The notes under the pieces are model-generated. The model saw only the letters and a program-made list of their open reading frames with translations. It did no database searches and was not told where the DNA came from. The translations under genes and the position numbers were made by a program. 64,000 nucleotides of DNA, from the NCBI GenBank assembly GCA_003952965.2, contig CM025856.1, positions 6,850,203-6,914,202 of the forward strand, in the 5' to 3' direction. Numbering within the stretch: the stretch's first letter is position 1; the number at the start of each line of letters is the position of its first letter. Below are positions 10,426-22,245 of this stretch, in pieces. The DNA is from Morella rubra (taxonomy: Eukaryota; Streptophyta; Magnoliopsida; Fagales; Myricaceae).

Positions 10426-13400
10426 CTAATATTAAGGGTGACACACTGCCCACCAGAATCTAAACGCAGTCAGAGAAGCAGAGGTGGTGGGACTATGATA
10501 TTGGGTTAGGGGTGGGTCTATGATATTGGGTTAGGGGTGGGTCCTAGGAGGAAGACTCCTTGAACATCTGACAGATTGTTTGGGTCCACTTTTGGCTTTC
10601 TCAGGAGGCAGAGGAAATAGGTGACAAGATGGTGCATACAAAACCAAAAAAAAATGATAAGTTGGTGAGAGGCACCTTGTCTGTCAACATTTACCCAAGA
10701 AAGGTTAATCAGAGCTGGTCTTTTTCAGTTGACGGCCTTAAGTTTCATAGCCGGAAAAGTAGAAGAATACAAGTTCATGATAGATCACAGCACAGCATAT
10801 ACGGCTACTTGCCATTTTTAATCTAATTTTGTTAAATTATATCTTTAAGTCAAAACTATTATGAACATAGCAGTACCCAATTTTCTTTTTTCTTTTTTGT
10901 TACGAAACTCGTTTAGTTGCTTTAAGAACTTTGGGAAAATTTGGAAGCCTAAACTCGTCTTGCTCCTAGACACTTACATGGCCAAAAGCGGGTACTGAAA
11001 TTTCAAGCTGGTGCTTACAAAAAACACGTTCAAGATGGATATTACAGTGCCCAAAGTGGATCATTAAGTGGAAGTAAAACTCATGCTAGAAACTAAATTG
11101 GAATTGGTCCACCGTGTGATCACAGCTAGCATTCAACAGGGACTCATGGAAAAGACATGATATTTATGTTGATGGCCATGCGATTGCAATTCAAAGCAGT
11201 CTAAGCAGTTGAAAATACAAATATATAGCTGACTAATTACCACCACCGATGGGTGGAACTGCTGTGCTTAGACTATCTGCAGGTCATCCTTTAGTGATCC
11301 TCTGTTCCTCGCAACTTCGGGCTGAGATTTTTCCAACCTAAATTTAATTGGGGATTATGCCTCACGCAACGCGTGAAATATGGTATATATTAGTATATGT
11401 AAGCAGAGATGGATAAGTGACCTAGGGAAAAAAATAGGGAGATTGTATAATATGTATCTTCTGTTTTTTGATAACGAGAAGAAACTAAACCCAAGCGAAC
11501 AACCAGAATGAATCCACCTAAGGTGCAATATATATCTTTTTGAAAAACAATTGGATGTATTAAATTCTTATTAGGCTGTTGTTAATGAGATTTTATGGCA
11601 CTGCAACGGCCATATCATGAAGATAGTGATCTGCTCGGACATCAGTGGCATTTAAATGTTGCCATTTTCACTTCCGACAATGATATTATAGCCAGGGTGG
11701 ATATGTTTAGATTTTCCTTGCCTTCACCAAAAACTTCTTAGTTTATGCACTTGCAAGGGCAATAGTTTTAGCAGTTCCAAATGTCGAATTTTCTACTAAT
11801 TAGTCTAAACTTATTCAGATGCAGAGCATGAATCTGAATATTATTGACCATAAACAAATATTTGACATACTGTTGCACGTGTGTTGCAATTGTGATAGGT
11901 TGGATGCATGCAACAAAATTAAAGGAAGAGCTCTCAAAGGTCAACCCATTAAACAGTTTTCCTTGGCTGATTATATATATATATATATATATTGGGGGTG
12001 ATGTCAATAGGCAAAGTGATTTTAAATTCTTTTTCCCATAGCAGAGTAATAGTTTTATCCATTTTGATTCCCTTTAGATTGATTGGGAAGTCTTGCATTC
12101 ACCTGCATGCTCTTCACATTGAGCTAAGGCAATTCAAGCGAGATAAATGATTCATGTCCAATACTGCTATCCAGCCAGACCCTAATTTTTTCCAACCCTT
12201 AGTGCGAGCTTCTCACAAGAGCCAAAACAAACTAGAAAAGGTTTAAGACCAAAAAGAGACCCCTGCGTTCAATGTTCAAACTTCAAACTTCAAACTTAAA
12301 AGTTGCAACAAATGTGGGGTGCCCCCACAAAAGAGTATTGCGATTTCCATTCTACAAGGACCTTTGTGCCCTATCTTCATCTAGCAGATGATAATTGGTT
12401 AATGATGCATAAACTATATGTCTAGTTTTGCAGTTCTAGACAAAAATGATAGGGGAAAAAATAATCTAGGAGCTCAAATTCATTTTAATTCCATTTGTCT
12501 TAAAGTACACGTTTTTGCCTGGACCGAGGAGGCTTCTTGGACACTTCCAGGAAACAGCCCAGAAATATATATATCAAATTATGAAGCAAAAGTAGGACTA
12601 AACTCTCCCCTGCATTCCTCCCTTCAAGTTTCAATCTTCAACCAAAGGGGACAAAAAAGATTGGTCTTTGTGAGATGAGCTTTACTCTCTTTGGAAATAG
12701 TCATATGAAGAAATCTTAGAAAACAAAATATAGAGAATACAGATTAATTCTGGCCTAAACAGAGTAAAAATGCACTGCACAATGTCCTTGGGAATGAAGA
12801 TGTGTATAGGTTAATGCAAAGTATTTCCTTTCTTTTTAATCCCTCAACCTTTTTGATGGATCATGAGCTAGCTTTTCCAGTTGAATTTGGGGCCCATCAT
12901 GCGCATGCCACTTTGGTGCAAAAATCTAGGAAAATGCTTCTTGGGCCCCAGTAGGTCTTTGAGCAGGAATTTTACAGTTCATTATTTGATCTGTTTGACC
13001 AGAAGTTTATGTCTTTCGCCAACCACAAAACTGGTAAAAGCGTGAGATTATCTTATTTTGGTATAAGGGAAAAAGAAGAAAATAAAAGAAAAGAGTAGAT
13101 ATTTTAGCTTTCATCCATGACGTCTGTGATTTGGAGAAGTGAAAAGAATTTGAAGTCGTAATTAACAGAAAAGATGAACAGTACAAGACTTCAAGTTCAA
13201 CAGAAACCATCTCAGAAAAGTGTAAGAAAGTAAAAAATAACTAGAAAATATATCCAATTTTCGACGTTATCAACGAAATGCACGATCCAAGAACTAGTTT
13301 TTTAAGGAAATTTAATTTGGTTTATTTTGCAAACCATATCATTCTTTAATGTTATTGACCTCCTAATTAACACCAGCTCTCATATCTTGGTCCCTTTCTC

Positions 13401-14205
13401 TTCTTCTGTGATGTATATGTTAACGTTGACCAGTGTAGCATATTCTCTGCATAAAAGACTAGAACAGCTGGGAAAACAGTTGAACCTGAAGATTTTGGTG
13501 CCTTAAATATTAACTCCCTAATTCAAATGCATTGTAAGTATTGTTGTTTAGGTTAAATCAGTAAACGAAGTAAAATTCTCCATCCATGAAGCGACAGAAC
13601 ATCTGATCGGAAGGTTGGAGAAATTCTTGATAAATGACGGGAAAGGGCGAAACCTTTTACTACTCCTTTACCAACGACGATTGAGACAGACAGAGAGAGG
13701 TTTTTCTGGCCCCAGGCCCAGAGCATTTAGGGGCTCTTTCTTTCTGGTGTTTCCAGGAAAAAAAGCAAATACTTATGGGATATAGCTAGCAAGTTTGACC
13801 ATCGTGAGGCACGTTAGAGCCCCGAAAGAAAATCGGAAGGAAAGCATCCGCTTGAAGAATATGTCCCGATCCAAAGAAACAAACTGGAAAAATTAACGTA
13901 AACTTTGTTATGAAACTTGCTTTATAAGATAGAAGTGAACAGAGAAAATGAGATGATAATTAAGGTACATACTAAATAGATCTACTGCCAACTACAAACC
14001 CCACTAGCTACTCGATCTCCTATCAAAAGGATTGCCTTCATAGATGGATAATGGCAATAACAATTCGCAATGACTTTCATTGGAATTACATCACACATCA
14101 GTCGGAACAGAGAAACTATCGATTAAGGAACAGGTTAGCAGTACGTACACTCTTAAACCATAGCCAAACTAGGGGCACATAAATATTTAAGGTGAAGCTG
14201 ATTCT
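10426..14205. other. Intergenic part of the small-protein array
   Basis: No exon is recognised. The stretch from about 12290 to 14205 is diverged repeat of the 8114-10095 flank. An (AT)n run lies at about 11971-11991. Short frames at 10629-10826 and 12418-12678 have no paralog or domain support. Confidence 0.5.
10494..10543. repeat. 25-bp direct repeat, two units
   Basis: TATGATATTGGGTTAGGGGT plus GGGTC occurs twice in immediate succession, with at most one difference. It lies about 140-190 bp upstream of the ATG at 10353, inside the likely promoter. A recent tandem slip is the simplest origin; a regulatory role is possible but not shown. Confidence 0.8.
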
Positions 14206-14496
14206 CTAACGTTTGCGATTCAGGTGACCATCAGGTGGAGCAGATATTGGATGACCTTCTTGGGGAAAAATCTTCATATTCTTCATTATGTTGATCTCTG
14301 TCGATTTGTTTGGCCGCGGAATCCCTTCCACTTCAGAGAAAGAAGCGTGGTGCCGGGGGAAGAGTAGAGAAGCTATGGATTTGATGATGGATTCAAACAT
14401 CATCCTCTTCACTGATTTCCTCTTTGGAGGAATGACTCCCCCTTTCTTGGGTGTAAACCGCGGCCCAAGCTCGTCTCCCGCCATTTTCTTACCCAT
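14206..14496 (-). CDS. Small basic protein, array member 3 (family not recognised)
   Basis: A 96-residue frame starts at the ATG at 14496 (MGKKMAGDELG...); the frame is open a few codons further upstream but has no ATG there. Parts: FTPKKGGVIPPKRKSVKRMM then FESIIKSIASLLFP (about residues 14-47), a linker with Pro and Ser, and a C-terminal end IMKNMKIFPQEGHPISAPPD followed by GHLNRKR. The core matches the paralog at 10096-10353 at most positions (KSVKRMMF invariant). The C-terminal FP..GHPIS segment is conserved while the linker is not. No signal peptide or transmembrane helix is apparent. A TATA box lies at 14591-14597 and a G-box (CACGTG) at 14694-14699. This is the last member of the same-strand array. 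Product unknown. Confidence 0.7.
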   Translation of the reverse strand: MGKKMAGDELGPRFTPKKGGVIPPKRKSVKRMMFESIIKSIASLLFPRHHASFSEVEGIPRPNKSTEINIMKNMKIFPQEGHPISAPPDGHLNRKR

Positions 14497-14590
14497 GCTC
14501 AGCCCCAAGATTTTTTTTCCTGTCTTTCTCTTTAGGGGGATGGTCTAATGAAGATATAAATGCATAAGGAGCTTGAGAGCACGGAAAGAG

Positions 14591-14597
14591 ATTTATA
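14591..14597 (-). promoter_or_regulatory. TATA box of the gene at 14206-14496
   Basis: The minus strand reads CCTATAAATC across this point, about 95 bp upstream of the ATG at 14496. About 100 bp further out lie a CACGTG G-box (14694-14699) and a TTGAC W-box core on the minus strand (near 14655). Both are common in stress-responsive plant promoters and do not prove regulation here. Confidence 0.45.
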
Positions 14598-15605
14598 GGA
14601 GGGACTGTGGGTGGGGTGAGGATAGACATGCATGCCTCAACTAACATACAAGCAGTCAAAGGGAGATGTGGAGCAATGGTATGATGCGCTCATCACGTGG
14701 TTCCGAGAAAGACTAATTTGAACATAACTAGCATTGTCTGCTCTCTGTCAGTGTTGGACATAGTTTAAGTCCATTCCAAAAACATGAAGACTGCGGTCTC
14801 AGGTCATAGATTACCCCACATCTAGGTTTCGGAAGATTTGGAATTAGCCTAAACCAGCTCATCACACGTTATCAATGTTCGCATTGGCGCCCAAGAGAAT
14901 GAAATTTGCAGGTCCCAAATTAACTTCAGAATGGATATTAAAAATGCCCATTATAAAGCACGCGGTAGATTGAAATGGGTCGGTCGCATGGAACAACATG
15001 GAATCATATCATTCAACGTTTACGTGGCGAAAGAGCACATGACTCCTCCCAACGACGGAAGAGATCAAAGATGATGGCCCATTGGCCCCCGATGGCCATG
15101 GTGATTCGATTTAATTGCCAAATTGTTGGTGGGACAGTTTATTTTCAATCTTTTGTGGTCCATGTCCCTACTTTCGACCTTCCTCGTAACTAAGGTCCCA
15201 ACATTGAGTTTATGCATAAATATGGCAATTCGTTTATTATAGTTTCCCATATAGCTTGATGAAGCTAAAAACTTGTTTAATTTACTTGTACTTGTTTTTC
15301 CCGTGGAACGTGTTACTCTTTTGGTTAATGAATTTTATGATCCGTTTATTTAGTTTCTTTCATTGTTTAATTTACTTGTACTTGTTTTTCGTCGTGAAAA
15401 ATTGATCTTACTTTCATTGGGTCGGAGTGTGCAGCATCCAGTGGGCTTTCTATCGAGCTGGGGACCTGAAGCTTGGGGATATGACGCAAAGTTTTAGGCC
15501 CAGTCCAATGGATAAAGTTTATGCCGGTTCGATAAAATCTCCCTGTATTCTCTGAATTCCCCGACTTAGAAAGCGCGGAGAGGATTACTGAGTACGGTGA
15601 CGGAG

Positions 15606-18600
15606 ATGAAACTGACATGGAAGAACAATAATAAGAACACCAAGAAGCGTTCTCTGGCCGCCGTGTCGAACTTCCCGAACCTCCCTTTTGAGAACAACCA
15701 GGACCAACACGGTGATGATAATAGCAGTGGTGCACAGCTCAACAAGAAGGAGAAAAGCGAGGAAGGATTAACCTCTCTCGATGCCTCCGACTCATCGGAC
15801 GCCAAGCAACTTGCTCAGTCCTTTCAGGCATTGGGAAATAAGCTCGCCGAGGTATCCCTGAAATTTCTTCCCCCTGCCTTAATGCTATTTTTTTGTTTTC
15901 TAACTTTGGGTTTTATACGTAGGTATTTCTCATTTTCTTTGTAAGGTAGTAGTAAACCAGTGACTCAATTTCTTTTTTCTTTTAAAGGCCCTATCTTGAT
16001 TTAGCAAATTGTTCCCGCGGAAGTGAGAATACGGTTTACAGAACTAGGTAAGAATCAGAGTTGGCCTTTTCAATAGATGAGTGGTCATGAGCCGCAAAGT
16101 CTGAGTGGTCGTGACCACAAATTCTCATAGTGTTATATGGCTGCTGTTGTGTTGGAGCATTGATAGCCGACCTATGCTTTGGTCTAATTAAGAGAAATAA
16201 TACAGGCTATTGCTATCACCTTGTTAGATTATTCTTCTACTTGGTGATGTATATTAGTCAATTGATATACAAAGGTAAAGCTGCATCATCATTGATTATT
16301 CTTTCACATAAGAATTCCATAAAAAGTGTGAAGTGTCAGTAGCTTGAAGTTTAGCAAGAACTTCAAAAAATCTGTTGAAAGCAAGGAGGGCAGATATGGT
16401 CTCTGACCTTTGATTTTGGTTAACTATCTAGCTTGGAATTACTCATATTCCAACTTGGCGACCATTTTCTAGGGAAAAAAAAAAAAAACGAAACAGTACT
16501 TATTGCTTATATTTCTCCCTGCAAAATCCTCCTATTCTGGTTTTCTGAATTTTACCTGATTCAGTCAAATTTGCTGACCCCCTTTGAAGGGACAAAGACA
16601 GGTGAGACGGAGGCAACATCTGCTTGTTGGTAGATTAGTTTTCCCGTTAATGGTCATTTCAAGATATAGCTTGGGTAAATGAATACAAGCGGTCTTATTT
16701 AATGTTTTAATTGGTGTCCCTGTGCTCAGTAGCTAGCTAGCGAAGAGACATAGATTTTGTGCAGACCTGAGCACCAAATGACAATTATCAACTTGTTACA
16801 GATCATTCGCTCACCGTAAAATTGGATTCAAACCAATTGAAATCTTCCATTACCTACCAAAATTAATCAATCTTGGCTAGTTTTTAACTTCGAGCCTCAG
16901 CTTTTCTTGGAATCATAAGGTATGACCTGTTTCCTAGTAATGTACTATTCAATTACCAAGAAATTGATAAAAAAGAGCTGACTTTTGATGGAGGAGGCGT
17001 AAACCAAGTTACCTAGGATACAAAGCAGTCCAATCTCCATGAAAAGAAGCAAAAACTAAAAAAGTTTTGAGGGGGAAAAAAAAAGAGAAGAAATAGTCCC
17101 TCTTATTGAAGAGTTGAGCTTTCTTTTTAACCATGTGCTTTGGAGATGTTCTTTGGTGGAATGTCTATGGATGCAAGTTTCCATCCTCATTGTTGGGCTT
17201 GTTGGATTTCCTGCATTAGTTATTGTAATATGAGGGGATACTTGGGTGCATAGCATGCGTGCTACAGTTCTTCCTTGTTTGTTTCTCGATGAAATTTTAT
17301 TTAGTAACCAATGTTATGACAGCAAAGTTGGAATAAGATAGCTTATCCAGTTTATCACAGGGGACCTATATTTGTCCAGCATTCATGGTGTCATCGTTAG
17401 ATTTAATTTCCTTTCGGTTCATACTTACCAAGGGCCTATATTTGTCCAGCATCAAAGGCGTCATCATTAAAGTTAATTGCCTTTTGGATCCTATTTACTC
17501 TATTTTCCTCCCTCAAGCCTTTATCAAGAGGGTTGTATGCAAATAAGAATTGAATTCTGTTTTTCCCTTTTCATTTGAGAATTATTCAACTAATGGGATT
17601 CTCTTAGAGTAACTTTCTACACATCTTGCAGGCTGGTAGCTTACATTTCTTTAAGTGCATCTGCGTTTAAAACTATCTTTCAATGTTCTGAGATAAGGTA
17701 TATATATGGCAACTCCATGCCACATGACATGCTTTAAGGTGACCCTTATCAACCAATTTTATTAAAGAAAGTCATTCCAATCCATGCCCCTACTCTTTTG
17801 ATCTGATTTGTTTATGCTTTAATCTGAAACGTTATAAATTCTCATGTTTGTGGCTGATGGAATTCTTTCTGAATCTCTCCGCTGTTGGAATGACGTCCCC
17901 AGTATAGAAAATTCGTTTCATTTCCTTTGCTATGTGTTATATATTTGTTGTGTTGTTTTGCTGTTGCTGTTTATTGGTGTTCTACTGCACAGATTGATAG
18001 CTTCCTTCTCATATTGTTTACTACCCTTGAAGGAAGGAGGAAATACCGGGAAGCACTTGGAAAATGGGAGGCTGCTCTAACTTTGATGCCAGAAAGCGCT
18101 GTATTACATGAACAAAAGGCACAAGTTTTACTTGAAATTGGAGATTCATGGAATGCTTTGAAGGCAGCCACCAGTGAGGACCAGTTCTTGTTCAATTTTT
18201 ATTCCTGACTTCAAAAACGACTGGCCTAGCCATTCTTAGCACATTATAGTTTGGTTACAAATGACAAGGCTATTTTCTTCTTATGCTCTGTTTGAGCTGC
18301 TTTGGTTTTAAAGTTCCTTCCAGGGTCTGAATTTTTCCTTTCCTTTTTGGCAATTTGTAATATACACATCATTCCAAATGTGTCCACGGTCCACCCTTCC
18401 ATGCTTAAGCCTTTTCTCTGTTTTGTGCTTTGGGGTCATGTAACTGTATATAGGTTTTGTAATTTTAACTGATTGACTTGTACACCTTTTGACGTAACTG
18501 TTTACAAATTCTGCCTTGCAGGAGCTACTGAAGTGGAGCCATCATGGGCTGAGGTGTGTCAGAACTTTATGCTTCCACTATCGTTGTTGATATAGATGTA

Positions 18601-20557
18601 TGATTGATTTGCAAGTTTTAAGCTTTGATGCCTCATTTGGCTTCAGAGTATCAAGAATCCCTATCACTAATATGCCCGCAAAATACCTTCCAGTGCTAAT
18701 TGGCTAAATGCTTTTGCATTTGATGCTAAGGTCATTTATAGTTTAAAAAATGAATCAACCGTCTATAATTGATACAAAATTGTTGAAAACTATCCATGGA
18801 ACTATTGAATGTGACTAATTTCTTCCATTGTATGATTAACGCACTTGTTGATATGATTTCTTTTCCCGAGTCTTTGATATCGGACATTGGTGAGTGGGAA
18901 TTTGCATAGTATTTTTGTTTATGAGACAGTGATTGATTTGTCATCCTGTTTGTGTGAAAGCATGTCATGCTGTTGCATGGATGTCAGTGTATAAGTCGAC
19001 CCCACAACCAATGGGAGGACCTCTTCCCTTGTTCTGGGTGTAGTATACCCAAAACGCCACCAAAACCTGTGACATCACTGCAAATGTTGGAAGCCTTGGA
19101 TACACTGAATCGGGTCATCCTTATTAAGAGGTGCATTTGCTCCCTCAGGTTATACATTGTGCTGCTTATTAATTAAAGTACATTGGTTTTTCCTATCTAC
19201 CAATAGAATAATCACACTATTATAAAAGTATTGGGCTATCAAAGGAAAAATATTGGGGAACTGGTTCTATTTTAGAGTTAGACGTGTTTAGTGCTTTAAT
19301 GTGAAAGTTGATTGCTTAGAACTCTTCTCGAATTGTTTTCAGGCTTCCAATGAATGCTTCTGTTGGAAATGCTCTAACAAAAAAGCTGATGTTCGAAAAG
19401 GACTCGTATTATGAATCCAAGTAATAGATTCAAGACCTGTTAAGTTGAAAAATGTACACAACTATCACACTCCTAGTGGCTTATTTTGTTCACATTTTTT
19501 TATAGTGCAAGCAATGTCAAGTTCAGTCTTCTTATTTTGGTATCCTCCTCCCCAATCCCTTTTTCTCTCTCTTCCTGTGAGGTGCGTATGCATCAATTGC
19601 TGGTGGTGATTGAAAAAGATTGTTAGTCGGCGTTTTTACACAGCGCATATTAGAGTTTGCCCCTGATCTACAGAAATTTTATGTAAAATCTGGTTGGCAC
19701 TGGGTTTCTGGCCACCTTGTGTACAATGGAAGTCTTAGCTGATGCTGTATCAAATGAAGCCCTTGATTGTGAACTCGTTGATTTGATTACAGTTTGTGGC
19801 ACGAATATAGCAAATAGTAAGAACCCAGTAGAGATATGATAGGTTAGAAAATGATTCTTTGTCTCTTACGAATATCGGATCATTTCAGGGGTGGATCACT
19901 CTTGGCAGAGCACAGTTGAATTTTGGGGAGCCTGATAGTGCTATTGAAAGCTTCGATAAAGCATTAGTCGTCAAGGTACTCTCAAAAGTTTCCTCCTCTT
20001 TCTTTTGACAACACAGTGTGTCCAAGCTATTGATGTGAAGTATTGGCCTCTGGTACTGAAACTTGATACATGTTGCCCCTAACGTAAGGCAGATACTACC
20101 AGGACTGACTGGCTTGATATCAACAAGTTTACATGTATTGGACAATTAATCTTTGGGTTGATTTCATGTCGGTAGGTAGTAAAAGAGTACTGAAAGGAAT
20201 TTATAAAATTGACCTTTAAAAAAGGGAAACATCTATCTGCAGTTGATTCGTAAACTTTCTTGTTTTTGAAAGAGGCAGAATCAAGATGGTGGTATGATCT
20301 ATTGACACTAACATGTGGTTTTATGATGTATATCTCCACGTTATAGTAGCTCTATTGGGTTATAACCCAGAGGAAGATATATCCCTTTGTGTTCTTCAGT
20401 TGTTAAAGTTGCGTAAATGCAGCCTGATTCCGAGGAGGCTCAAGTGGATAGACATACGGCGTTACATCTTATAAAGAGGCGAAAGCAACTTCAATCAACA
20501 GGCTTGAGTAGTTCTCAAAATCGCTATGCGGTTGGTGATAAGACGAACAGCTCCTGA
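15606..20557 (+). CDS. Tetratricopeptide repeat protein 33-like, five exons (possible frameshift at exon 2)
   Basis: Exons: 15606-15851 (start MKLTWKNNNKN), 18033-18173, 18522-18553, 19889-19975, 20423-20557 (stop TGA). Exon 1 ends ALGNKLAE; exon 2 carries KYREALGKWEAALTLMPE; exon 3 RATEVEPSWAE; exon 4 GWITLGRAQLNFGEPDSAIE; exon 5 PDSEEAQVDRH to NSS. These form a short run of about three TPR helical pairs with a Lys/Ser-rich N-terminus and a basic C-terminus, the layout of plant TTC33-like proteins. TPRs bind partner proteins; the partner is unknown. Oddity: around the exon 2 acceptor (18031-18040) this copy has two more bases than the duplicate at 2037, and no AG there restores phase 0 after exon 1. 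As read, the protein would shift frame at exon 2. This is either a real lesion or an indel error in a purine run. An upstream in-frame GTG (15597) is not preferred over the ATG. Confidence 0.75.
16618..19690 (+). repeat. Segmental duplication, copy 2 (inside the TTC33-like gene)
   Basis: This is the partner of 335-3230. It lies in native context between exon 1 and exon 4 of the gene, so it is likely the parental arrangement. It contains about 460 bp (roughly 18687-19148) absent from copy 1 and lacks both the CACTA end and the SINE of copy 1. Confidence 0.85.
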
Positions 20558-22245
20558 AGACATTTGGTAGGAGCAAAAAGTTAGGTTTCAGTTGGCTGAG
20601 CTGACTTGACAGGTATTGCACGAGACTCCTTTTTCTTCATGAGAGAGATCAAGATGACATTTGAGTCTGAGCTGAAATGATACTTCATATACCGGGGAAG
20701 AGGAAAGCAAGGGATAGTCAGGACAAGCTCATTCCTTCATCTATCATGTTCCTTTTTTAAATTAAGCCTTTCAAGTCTGGCCTGTAAAAACTGGTGCTTT
20801 TGGTTGAAATTGCGCCAGGCAATTGACTCTCTCTCTCTCTCTCTCTCTGTGTGCAATATATGAAGGTTGGTATGCTAGAAAGGTTTCCCATTGTTTCGGT
20901 AGGTTCTTTGTTTTATTGGTTTTTCATTTTTATTGGGTGTAATTGCGTCAAAGGTCCATATGTTATGAAGTTATGATAAATTAGCCCCTAAGATATAAAA
21001 ATCGGCAAATTAGTCCCTGCCCTGCCGTGACCACTCGAGAGTTAGAGACAAATTCATCCCTCCGTCTGACTCCAGTTAAAGGTGAACGCCTGTAATTTCT
21101 CACTACCCCATACCGCTTGGACATGTGCGACAATTAAGCCTTTACATTTTATCAAGTTCTTTGCTTTTCAAGGAACACATCAAAATATACTGAGTATACA
21201 AAATGGCAATACAATACTTATTCAAAATTATATGAAAAAATAAATAATAAAACGAAACGAAAACCTTATGAGTTGCAGCAGAGTAATTATTCGCCTTCTC
21301 CAAACGACCTGAAATCGAACGCTTAAAACTTGCGTTCTGGTCTTAATGTTTTAATGAGATGTTTGGCCTTTGTGCAAAGACATGTCAACAAAGTCTTAGT
21401 TTAAAATGTGGAAAAGGATGCTCTTATATGTACCATTTTAGTTGCATCTAGTGAAAAAGGATGTACTACTCTAAAGCGCTTTCAATGATATAGCGGGTGA
21501 GTATGATAAGTTGTCAAAAATGTTATAGAAATTAGAATGGACCGTAATTTATTATTTTTGTCACATTACACTCACCAATTATTGATTTCAATCACTTTGT
21601 ATCATCAGTTAAAATTTTCTATAGACAAATTTATTTTATTTTTTGGCTTCAAAATTACAATTTTACCCTTATAAAACGATCATTGTCAAAAAAATTATGG
21701 GACCAAAATTATCATTTCGAACATAAAAAAATTATTTTCCGATCAAATTAAACAAAAAATGCAAAGTGTTTGAAATCAATAGTTTGAGAGTATAATGTGA
21801 CAAAAATAATAGATTAAAGTACAAAGTGCCAAAACTTTCATAATTGGAGAGAGCAAAGTGTATTTCACATGATACTCTAATTTGAAGGTTCAAAGATCCA
21901 TATGTGTGATCTTTTATGTCTTTCTTAGAGGAAGGCTAAAAACAAATCGATGTTCAAGTAACACAATTGATATCTGCACCGCAGTTCACAGGTCTCCAAA
22001 GATTGCCAATCCCTTCCCCGAAGCAAGAACCAATTTCTGCAATAATACATTCGTACTGTAGTCCACCGGTGTAAGAATTACATCCATTCTGCGAAGTACA
22101 TTCTTTTTTTTTTCTTTTCATTTCTTTTTGCTGAATAACTCACAATTATATAGAAAAAGTCATGGAAAACGATGCATATCACACGCCTAAATATGCTCAG
22201 GTAAATCCAAAAAATCAAAGAAACCCAAGGGACCACCACCACTAC
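20558..22245. other. Intergenic, repeat-rich
   Basis: This is the 3' flank of the TTC33-like gene. It has a (CT)n run at about 20828-20848. About 20935-21110 contains the phrases AAATTAGCCCC and AAATTAGTCCC, typical of a dispersed plant repeat. A long inverted repeat lies at 21545-21816. No exon is recognised. Confidence 0.55.
21545..21816. repeat. Foldback/MITE-like inverted repeat
   Basis: The left arm (21545-21600, containing TTTTTGTCACATTA and ATTGATTTCAATCACTTTG) is the near-perfect reverse complement of the right arm (21761-21816). The arms are about 56 bp with only a handful of mismatches, and the spacer is about 160 bp. The transcript would form a long hairpin. Exact ends and target duplication could not be fixed, so the superfamily is open. 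Confidence 0.65.

Noticed and set aside
5809..14496. Assigning the small proteins to IDA-, PIP- or PROPEP-type peptide families
   Set aside because: The C-terminal similarity is loose, the family-defining residues are missing, and there is no signal peptide as IDA and PIP precursors have.
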